Of a stretch of 64,000 nt of DNA, positions 55,905 through 64,000 are shown piece by piece (position 1 is the first letter of the stretch; each line of letters begins with the position of its first letter). Origin of the DNA: Trifolium pratense (taxonomy: Eukaryota; Streptophyta; Magnoliopsida; Fabales; Fabaceae); NCBI RefSeq assembly GCF_020283565.1, contig NC_060061.1, positions 23,101,362-23,165,361 of the forward strand, in the 5' to 3' direction. The notes below the pieces were generated by a model. That model did not search any database, was not told the origin of the DNA, and saw only the letters and a list, made by a program, of their open reading frames with translations. Made by a program: the position numbers and the translations under genes.

Positions 55905-56327
55905 CTGGTACGCTTAAATTGTTCTGGGTTGATACATTTTACCGGATCGGCGAATCCTACCATCTCGTCCTCAGATAATCGCCACTGATAAATAAAAAGA
56001 TTTGAAAAATTATATTGGAACCGGGTATGAATATTCATACCTACACACTTTGTTTAAGTGTTCTTGTATGAATATTCATACATACACACTTCGATCTGGT
56101 ATGAATATTCTTACCTACCCACTTTGTATGAGTGTCCATGTATGAATATTCATACCTAAACACTTCGTTCTAATATGAATATTCATATCTAAACACTTGT
56201 TAAATTTGTTATGGTATAATTTTTTTAATTCATTTATTTATCAGCGGACAATTATCAGAGGACGAGATGGTAGGATTCGACGATCCGATGAAATATATCA
56301 AACTAGAACAATTTAAGCGCACCCGAA
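55905..56327. mobile_element. Fold-back/MITE element, unit A copy
   Basis: Two inverted arms of about 93 bp (55905-55997 and 56232-56327) share CGCTTAAATTGTTCT and TCCTACCATCTCGTCCTC, ending in TGATAAATAAA at the loop side. The loop (56026-56205) is a tandem array of about 40 bp built on the palindrome TATGAATATTCATA with CCTACACACTTTGTATGAG. Confidence 0.75.
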
Positions 56328-56777
56328 CTATATGGATAGATGGAATGTAAAGAAAAAACTACATGTACGACAGTACCCTAACTAATTTCCATTCAAACAT
56401 TAACAATGAAAATATAAAATTGTTTTAAATTGCTAACCATGCTGAAACAAAATGAAGCGTAGGAGACAACATGTAAGTTAAAATTTGAAGTGTAAATATT
56501 TAACTAAACTAACTCTTAATATATAAACAATGGGTGCAAAGACAATTTCTAAAGATGTACGCCGAGCCTTGTTAATTTTTTAAATAACAAATTGTTATTG
56601 ATTTATTAATTTTACTTATCTAACAAAATGAAAATCATTAAAGTCTGAAAAACTTCTATTTGAGCTACATGTTGGTCATTCTATTTCTGGTCTCCCATTA
56701 GAGGGCCCGAACGAGTCATCGCCGCTCTCCATGTGCAGCTACAGTTACCCAATTAACAATCTTGCTATAACCATACA

Positions 56778-57300
56778 CAGGGCCGGTTCCGAGATTTTGG
56801 AGGCCCAGAATAAATAATAAAAATGAATACCTAATAAAAAATATAATTTTTTTGACGCGAAATATAATTCTTTTTAAAAGAACATCCTTTATTTAAATTG
56901 TAAATAGTATTAAAAACATAAAAAATAATCATTTATCCGTGTAACTAACATAAAAAAAAAATCATATTCTGCATCGTTGAAATTGAACCGGTAAATAAAA
57001 AATTAAGAGATAATTAATAAATAAAAATAATATTTACACAACAAATAAAATAAAACAAATCAAATAAATAATAAAATACCTAAATGTTGAATGGATTCAA
57101 TTCTCCACAACCTCTCTTTGTAGGAGTCTCAGAACCCGCGCGCACTACCGTTGCGGCAGATTAAATTAGTTGAAAGTTTTATGTTACAAATTATATTTAA
57201 CCAATTACATTAATGATAGACCCAAAAAAAAAATTGAGGCCCCAATATTTTGGAGGCCCTGAACTGGGGGCCTGATTGCCCTGGCCCAAAACCGGCCCTG
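56778..57300. mobile_element. Non-autonomous hAT transposon (523 bp)
   Basis: Ends CAGGGCCGGTTCCGAG and CCAAAACCGGCCCTG, inverted, with GGAGGCCC / GGCCCTGAA subterminal repeats. 8-bp target duplication ACCATACA (56770-56777) and ATCATACA (57301-57308). The other tandem unit has the single empty site ATAACCACACTTTGC near 58530. No transposase. Confidence 0.92.
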
Positions 57301-57377
57301 ATCATACACTTTGCTATAGATCGGTAACAAAAATTGAGCCAAGAAGCATGACGGACAATGTTGTCCCTTCCTCCTAC

Positions 57378-58616
57378 ATGCTCGCTACTAAAGATGTGCA
57401 GGGTAAGAATGGAAACGTAGGTGGCGCACGAGAAGGGTGGAGGTGCAAAAAGAAATTCCCGTTTTTAATAAGCTCACCTAACAAGCTTATGAATTTGGGC
57501 TTATGAAATTCGGACTATATCAACACAGAGTGAATTTTTTTTTTACCCCTGCAATTAACCCTTTATCCCCTACATTTTTTATGATATTTCAATTTTACCC
57601 TTAATTATATTATTTTTAAATTTTTGTTTACTTTATTCTATTCAACGTTTTCGGGATCTCTGTGCACCCCCTGCACTACAGTGTTCCGGTACGCTTAAGT
57701 TGTTCTGGTTTGATAAATTTTACCGGATCGGCGAATCCTACCATCTCGTCCTCAGATAATCGCCACTGATAAATAAAAAAATTATATTTGAATCGGGTAT
57801 GAATATTCATATCTACACACTTTGTATGAGTGTTCTGGTATGAATAGTCATACCTACACACTTTGTATAAGTGTTCAGGTATGAATATTCATACCTACCC
57901 ACTTTGTATGAGTGTCCAGGTATGAATATTCATATTTAAACACTTCGTTCTAATATGGATATTCATATCTAAACACTCGTTAAATTTGTTATGGTATAAT
58001 TTTTTTAATTCATTTATTTATCAGCGGACGATTATCAGAGGACGAGATGGTAGGATTCGACGATCCGATAAAATATATCAAACCAGAACAATTTAAGCGC
58101 ACCCGAACTCTATGGATATATGGAATGTAAAGAAAAAACTACATGTACGACGCTACCCTAACTAATGTTACCATACAAGAGTTCTCCATTCAAACATTAA
58201 CAATGAAAATATAAAATTGTTTTAAATTGCTAACCATGCTGAAACAAAATGAAGCGTAGGAGACAACATATAAGTTAAAACCTGAAGTGTAAATATTTAA
58301 CTAAACTAACTTTTAATATATAAACAATGAGTGCAAAGACAATTTCTAAAGATGTACGCCGAGCCTTATTAATTTTTTAAATAACAAATTGTTATTGATT
58401 TATTAATTTTAATTATGTAACAAAATGAAAATCATTAAAGTCAGAAAAACTTCTATTTGAGCTACATGTTGGCCATTCTCTTTCTGGCCACTCTCCATGT
58501 GCAGCTACAATTAGCCAATTAACAGTCTTGCTATAACCACACTTTGCTATAGATCAGTATCAAAAATTGAGCCAAGAAGCATGACGGACAATGTTGTCCC
58601 TTCCTCCTACATGCAG
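57378..58616. repeat. Tandem duplication, unit B
   Basis: 1239 bp, collinear with unit A. The junction CCTACATGCTCGCTACTAAAG joins the end of A to the start of B. Ends TCCTCCTACATGCAGGG. Includes the second fold-back element (57685-58109) and the empty hAT site. Confidence 0.9.
57685..58109. mobile_element. Fold-back/MITE element, unit B copy
   Basis: Same architecture as 55905-56327: inverted arms 57685-57779 and 58011-58109 around a TATGAATATTCATA array (57797-57985). Confidence 0.75.
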
Positions 58617-60000
58617 GGCAATAGACATGGGTTGACTTTCCAAAAAGTTACTCGCTTGTCTATAAATGAAAAACATCTTAAATCTTAAATATATAAAATA
58701 GATAATAAAAGTTACGTCTATTCTAATCTTAATGATAACTAAAAACTACCCTAATATAGGGTTTTAATACCACCATGAGAGTTTTTAAAATCATTAACTT
58801 GAAAAACATTATTAAACACCACTAGCATTAAAATCAAGTTTCCTAATATTCAAAGTTGTTAAAATATCATTTTAAATCGTAAATTCTATGGATTTTATAT
58901 TTTTAGGTATGACTTTCGTATTAAATAGGAGTTAAAATCATTTTGAGTAAAATCGAAAGTCAAAACGAACGAGTTTATACGATTTAACTCCCTATAAAAT
59001 AAATAAATTACTTAAACTTGCATGTTTTCACCTAACTATTCAAGAACTCTTTTTTTTTTTTTTTTTTTATAATCAGTTCAATTTTATCATATTAATAACA
59101 AATACATATCATATCTAATGACACTTAATTTTTTATAATAGTATATGCTAATAATTATAGAAATAACAATTATTTATATTTTTGATTATTTTTTATAATA
59201 GTATAGTATATCTCACCGTTCTTTTTTACAAGCAAAGATTCATGGTTGAATAATTGATTATCTAGTTTACATTATAGACCAAGTACATCAATGATTTAAT
59301 GATCGTTAAAAGAGATAATTTTTTTTTTGTTTATATAAGGGGACTGTGGAACAGAGGGAGTACATTAAGAGTAGACAGATAATAATTTTTAGTATTCGTG
59401 TGTTTTCAACAATGTCTCTTATTTTGATGCACGTGTGCAAAAAAAAAATTACAAAAAGAACAGATGAAAACAAGTGAGAAACAAAACAAATAAGTAATTA
59501 TATTTTGATAAAATAATATAATATTGCAACATTTTATGCGAAATGGGGTTCGACATAGCAATTCGACATTTCTGCAAGTTGATCTAAGATTTGTGGACAT
59601 TTAAATATATTTTTGGATATTTAAATATATAAGTTATTTGATAAATAATAATAACAATAATAATAATAATAATAATAATAACAATAATAATAGATACATA
59701 AATATTGAAAAAAAATACATAATATAATAGGATTTGGTAAAAATAAAACAAAACAATAAGGGTTGAAATCTACAGTCACTTTATATTTCAATCATATATA
59801 ATATTCAATCTTACATGACATGCATGATTCAAAGAGTCATATTTAATACGTGAAAAAAATGAGAAAAATATTATTTTTTACAAGATATATTGATAGACAC
59901 GACATATAGTTGTTGTGTTATTTGTTATTGAAATATATGACTATAATCATATTTAACTAATGAGTATGAGAGAAAATCAAATAAATGTGAATTATCTAAA
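58617..60000. other. AT-rich spacer with microsatellite and MITE end
   Basis: No gene. Poly-T at 59049-59068. A Stowaway-like terminus GGAACAGAGGGAGTAC near 59347-59362. An AAT microsatellite at 59646-59691. Confidence 0.55.
59646..59691. repeat. AAT trinucleotide microsatellite
   Basis: Run of AATAAT units with occasional AAC, about 15 repeats. Confidence 0.85.
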
Positions 60001-60387
60001 CGGGGTGTATTGGATTAAGATTTCACAAGACAATTTTAGCAAAAAAAATCTTGAAAATTTTAAAAGACTTTTTGAGATTGTATTGATTTTGTGAGAATTT
60101 AGAAGACTTTTTTGAAAGACTTTTTAAATCAAGATTCTTAATACAAGAATTTGTGAGACTTTATAACACAGATTTGTGAGATTTCAAAGTACTTTATAGA
60201 CTTTTAAGTTTTAAATGACTCAATAAATTCAATACAAATTTCTTCCAAAATAATAATGATGCAATCAATGAAAATGAATCATTTCCTTAAAAAAAAATCA
60301 ACAACCATCAATATAAAATAAAATTAGTGAATATTTTGAACAAAAAAAATATGTAAAAATCAATAAAAAAAAAGTTGTAAAAAAAAA
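60001..60387. mobile_element. Half of a GTGTATTGGATT-type MITE
   Basis: Starts GGGGTGTATTGGATTAAGA, the same terminus as the right end of the MITE at 50920-51942, with AAGACTTTTT-rich subterminal sequence. Its other end is not present: it runs directly into the broken reverse transcriptase of the copia element at 60388, so one insertion or deletion removed both. Confidence 0.6.
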
Positions 60388-62412
60388 TTAGCAGGCCTTC
60401 AAAAGTTGCTCATCAAACCGACGATACCATTGCCTCGGACTTTGCTTCAACCCATACAAAGATTTCTTCAACAAGCAAACTTTTGAATTGTCTTCCACAA
60501 AACCTTCGGGTTGTTGCATGTAGATCGTTTCCTCCAACTCTCCATGTAGAAATGCGGTTTTCACATCCATTTGTTCCAACTCAAGATCATATTGATTCAC
60601 AATCGCCATAAGTACCCTTATAGAACAATGTTTCACCACCGGTGAGAAGATTTCATTATAATCAATCCCCTCAACTTGAGTAAAACCCTTTGCTACAAGT
60701 CTTCCCTTATACCTTGGTGCTTCGACCCCCGGTATACCATCTTTCTTCTTAAAGACCCACTTGCTACCAACTACCCTTTTGTTCTTAGGTAATGGCACAA
60801 GCTCCCAAGTATGATTCTTCTCCAATGAAAGCATTTCCTCATTCATTGCCTCCAACCAAAACTTACCATCTATGCTTTCGGATGCCTCTCTGAAGTTCTT
60901 TGGTTCTGAGTCTTGCACCTCTTCAGCCGCATTCAAAGCATAACAAATAAGGTCAGCATAACCGAATCTATTTGGTGGATGAATAACTCTCCTCTCCCTA
61001 TCCCTTGCAAGTTGATAGTCAAGAACAGTTACTTCATCACTTCCACTCTCTTCAGGTACTTGAGTCTCATCCTCTTGTTCCCTCTCTTCAATGGAAGGCT
61101 CCACCTCAAACTGAATTCTTTCCACCATAGTTTCTGGACTTTCTTCAATGTCTTTACACTTCATCCCCATCCGGGCCTCATCAAAGGTGACATCTCTACT
61201 TATAATGAACTTTGATCTCCCAGGTCCCATCATCCACAACTTGTAACCCTTCACACCCTCAGGATATCCAATGAAGACACATTTTACCGCTCTAGCATCA
61301 AGCTTGTCTTGCTTGACATGAGCAAATGCCAAAGATCCGAAAACCCTCAAATTAGAGTAATCTGCGGGTCTACCACTCCAAACCTCCATAGGTGTCTTTA
61401 GATCAATTCCGGTTGATGGACATCGGTTGATCAAATATGCAGCAGTGTTAACTGCCTCTCCCCAGAAACTTTTGGGTAATCCAGCTCCTAATAACATGCA
61501 TCTCACCCGCTCCAACAAGGTCTGATTCATTCTTTCAGCTAGACCATTTTGTTGTGGTGTATATGAAACGGTTCTATGCCTCTTTATACCTTTGTTCCTG
61601 CAAAACTCATTAAATTGCTCTGAAACAAACTCCAGGCCATTGTCAGTTCTCAAAACTTTCAGTTTAGTTCCATGTTGATTTTCTATCAAGGTATGCCATT
61701 CTTTGAACTTTTCAAAAGTATCACTTTTATTTTTAATGTTATGCACCCATACCCTTCTAGAATAATCATCAATAATGCTAAGAAAATATGAAACTCCACC
61801 ATGAGTAGAAACAGACGTTGGACCCCAAAGATCCGAGTGAACATACTCAAATGGTCTACTAGACTTATGCACCCCCACTCCAAACTTCACCTTGTGTTGT
61901 TTGCCAAGAGTACAATTATCACAAAAATCTAGCTTGTTCAACTTTTCCTTCCCTAGCAAACCTTGTTTAGCTAGCTCAACTAAACCTCTTTCACTAACGT
62001 GACCCAACCTCAAATGCCATAGTTTAGTTATGTCCGAGTTTTCAACATTAGTTACCAATGCATTAGAAATAACGGTGGAACCTTCTAAAATGTAAAGACC
62101 ATTCATTTTAGACCCTTTAGCAACAACTAATGCACCATGAGAAATTCTCATAACACCACGCTCAATTCTAGTGCTATAGCCTAGACCATCAAACATGCTT
62201 ATGGAAATCAAATTTCTCTTAAGTTCGGGAATATACCTCACATTCTTCAAAAGGAAATCACGATCATCAAACATCTTGAGACGAATCGTTCCCGTTCCTT
62301 GAATCTTGCAAGCCTTATTGTTACCGAGGCGGACAACTCCACCTTCTTTAAGGTCCAATGATTCAAAGTATTCCTTTATAGGACACATGTGATAAGAGCA
62401 TCCGGAATCCAT
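60388..62412 (-). pseudogene. Copia pol: protease-integrase-partial RT
   Basis: 674 codons without a break. Aspartic protease DSGCSYHM at the start. Integrase zinc region (LWHLRLGH, CDNCTLGKQ), then DDE residues in HSDLWGPTS, RTDNGLEF and GLAERMN. Reverse transcriptase from FWLEAMNEEMLSLEKNHTWE to YGLKQSPRQWYRRFDEQLL, where it ends before the YVDD catalytic motif. The catalytic part of RT and all of RNase H are absent. The frame continues upstream through a single TAG at 62434-62436 into gag. Confidence 0.9.
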
Positions 62413-62433
62413 GACCCAACTCTTCTCCGGTTC

Positions 62434-63267
62434 CTAACTTGTAACCGTCAATGCACCCGCACTCTTATAACCTTCATCGCTAGTAGTAATTTGAGCCGAC
62501 GAACTACCAGTGCTCCCTTTTCTTTGAGGACAATCCTTCTTGAAGTGACCCGGTTCATGACAATGATAGCATTTGAACTTGCCACCATTTTCACCCTTCG
62601 GTCTAGACTTAGACCTATGCTTCTTCCCTTTCCCCTTTCCCTTGCTCTCGCTTCTACCCCTTGCCACATTCAACCCTTCTCCACTATCATCAACCTTCAA
62701 ATCTCTCATCTTGGTCATTTCCTTGGTTCTCAAAGCCGATTGGACTTCATCCAAGGTGATAGTTCCTTCTTTGCCATAGAGCAATGCATCCTTGAGGTTT
62801 TCAAATGACTTAAGTAAAGCACACAATAGGTGGAAAGCTTTGTCTTCGTCTTCAATAGTCACAACAATGTTCGCCAAATCGTCAATAATCTTATTGAACT
62901 CCGCTAGTTGCTCCACCACGGACTTGTTCTCCGACATACGGTAGAAATACAACCTTTGCTTCATACATTGTTTGTGAGCCAAAGACATGGTCATATACAA
63001 TGAGTCAAGCTTTTCCCACATTGCCGCCGCTGTCCTTTCCTTAGCTACCTCCCTCAACACGTTATCCGCGAGGCACAAGATAATGGCGCTTAGAGCCTTA
63101 TCATTCATCTCAGTTTTCTCCGCTTGTGAGAGAGTAGTCGACATATTCACTATTCCCAATAACGCCTCCACACACTTTTGTTGTGTCAATATTGCCCTCA
63201 CCTTCACCTTCCACAACCCAAAGTCGTTATTCCCGGTGAACTTCTCAATATCCCACTTAGAACCCAT
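62434..63267 (-). CDS. Copia gag protein
   Basis: 277 aa from the ATG at 63267. N-terminal UBN2-type capsid region (FTGNNDFGLWKVKVRAIL, AAAMWEKLDSLY), a basic linker (SKGKGKGKKHRSKSR), and a zinc knuckle CYHCHEPGHFKKDC. In this family gag and pol are normally one long frame; here a single TAG at 62434-62436 separates gag from the protease in the same frame. The gag frame itself is intact. Confidence 0.85.
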   Translation of the reverse strand: MGSKWDIEKFTGNNDFGLWKVKVRAILTQQKCVEALLGIVNMSTTLSQAEKTEMNDKALSAIILCLADNVLREVAKERTAAAMWEKLDSLYMTMSLAHKQCMKQRLYFYRMSENKSVVEQLAEFNKIIDDLANIVVTIEDEDKAFHLLCALLKSFENLKDALLYGKEGTITLDEVQSALRTKEMTKMRDLKVDDSGEGLNVARGRSESKGKGKGKKHRSKSRPKGENGGKFKCYHCHEPGHFKKDCPQRKGSTGSSSAQITTSDEGYKSAGALTVTS

Positions 63268-63289
63268 TGGTACTTAAATCGATTGAACC

Positions 63290-63312
63290 CTTGCCCTACG
63301 GTGGGCGCCAAT
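63290..63312 (-). promoter_or_regulatory. Retrotransposon primer-binding region
   Basis: The minus strand reads TTGGCGCCCACCGTAGGGC directly after the LTR end (ATTCACAACA), the standard position for minus-strand DNA priming. Confidence 0.65.
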
Positions 63313-64000
63313 TGTTGTGAATTCGAACCAAATACACACCAATAAAACTCAAGTGTGTGGAGCAAAACGATTAAGCAACCAAAACTAACTTGTGGAATAA
63401 GATATAAACACAAAGTGAAATAAAAGCGATAAAAGAGACACGAAAATTGTTTACCCAGTTCGGTCCAAAATAGACCTAGTCTGGGGGAGAGAGCAGCTCT
63501 CCGTTCCACTATCAAACTTCCTTCTTGATTACAAAGAGATACAAAACCAAAGAGTTACAATATTTAGTGTTTCCCTAAATCTACCATTTTCCCAAATCTC
63601 TTCCCGTGACCAAGAGATTTCAAAGATAATGATTACAAGATGAAAGAGATGAGTTCTAATCCCTAGATAATACCCAAGAGAAACACACTCTAATTATCTA
63701 GCCTTAATGATGATGAAGAACCCTAGAAATTCACTTTTTCCTCTCTCTTTCTCATGCTGGCGGCTGGTTGCAGAAAAACAAGAGTATATATGTTACCTGC
63801 GGACTGCGGTCACGCCGCGCGTGAAGAACGCTACGCCGTGCGTGACCGGCACCAGAGGCTGCTCCAACACATTCCCTCAATTACGCCGCGCGTGAGGGAA
63901 GCTACGCCGCGCGTGACTGCAACAGAGCCTGCCCCAACCTCATCCCGCAATTACGCCGCGCGCCAACATACCACGCCCCCGGCGTGATACAAACTTCCAG
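63313..64000 (-). repeat. 5' LTR of the copia element, incomplete
   Basis: Begins TGTTGTGAATTCG on the plus strand (the LTR's CA end on the minus strand) and continues beyond the window. The block GGACCGAACTGGGTAAAC on the minus strand is common in legume LTR leaders. A GC-richer stretch at 63805-63990 has at least four copies of ACGCCGCGCGTGA-like motifs. Confidence 0.75.

Larger units (their letters stand above)
55598..57377. repeat. Tandem duplication, unit A
   Basis: Begins ATGCTCGCTACTAAAGATG and is collinear with 57378-58616. It is longer by about 540 bp because of a hAT insertion at 56778-57300. Contains a fold-back element at 55905-56327. The frames of 60-76 codons at the unit starts are incidental. 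Confidence 0.9.
60388..64000 (-). mobile_element. Ty1/copia LTR retrotransposon, 3'-truncated, running off the window
   Basis: Minus-strand order: 5' LTR (from the window end to 63313), primer-binding region TTGGCGCCCACCG, gag (63267-62434), then protease, integrase and part of reverse transcriptase (to 60388). The rest of RT, RNase H and the 3' LTR are missing; the break is fused to a MITE half at 60001-60387. A different family from the copia element at 39-44 kb (different primer-binding site, LTR and pol). Confidence 0.9.

Noticed and set aside
55543..57506. Pair of plus-strand frames sharing a C-terminus
   Set aside because: Identical only because they lie in the tandem duplication; no recognised domain and overlaps with MITE-like DNA.
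1..64000. CRISPR arrays, operons, bacterial regulatory sites
   Set aside because: The window is clearly plant nuclear DNA. Regular repeats here are satellites, minisatellites or microsatellites without the spacer structure of CRISPR.

Overview
This is nuclear DNA of a flowering plant, most likely a legume close to Medicago or Trifolium. The evidence is AT-rich intergenic DNA, GT-AG/GC-AG introns, small intronless SAUR genes, many plant-type LTR retrotransposons, TRIMs, hAT/PIF/MULE/CACTA remnants and a helitron end, and a tandem family of AKR4-type aldo-keto reductases related to the legume 6'-deoxychalcone synthase (chalcone reductase) clade. The species is an inference; the sequence does not name it.

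Layout. 0-9.5 kb: repeat-rich DNA with a hAT element (720-1548), tandem repeats, a helitron-like 3' end, a PIF/Harbinger-type MITE (3456-4331), a truncated CACTA transposon (4827-6732) and nested tandem duplications (7045-8617). 9.5-19.3 kb: a large direct duplication (copy A about 9475-13155, copy B 16733-19344) on either side of a 3.6-kb satellite with higher-order structure. Copy A carries a TRIM and a solo LTR that are absent from copy B. A second TRIM lies inside the satellite. 19.3-22 kb: AT-rich spacer.

22-55 kb is the gene-bearing part. Three paralogous four-exon aldo-keto reductase genes (22295-23663, 30018-31497, 37493-39063) each encode 315 aa and all lie on the plus strand. They are interleaved with SAUR genes: a divergent pair at 31996-32271(-)/33239-33508(+), its duplicate at 46322-46594(-)/47492-47753(+, frameshifted), a SAUR remnant near 52.6 kb and one more SAUR at 54747-54989(-). 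The repeating module is AKR - SAUR(-) - SAUR(+). An orphan copy of the AKR promoter (34045-34548) next to a MULE and a broken F-box-family gene marks another duplication breakpoint. Between AKR3 and its SAURs sit a copia element (39288-43645) and a young 2.2-kb gag-protease-only LTR element (43716-45911). Two solo LTRs separate AKR1 from AKR2.

55-64 kb: a tandem duplication (55598-58616) holding fold-back elements, one copy with a hAT insertion and the other with the empty site; then AT-rich DNA and a truncated copia element with gag, most of pol and part of its 5' LTR running off the window end.

The live genes are probably the three reductases (soluble NADPH-dependent carbonyl reduction, plausibly specialised metabolism) and four SAURs (auxin-responsive regulators of cell expansion). 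Nothing in the sequence ties the two families functionally; they are linked by co-duplication. I found no tRNA, rRNA or CRISPR locus.
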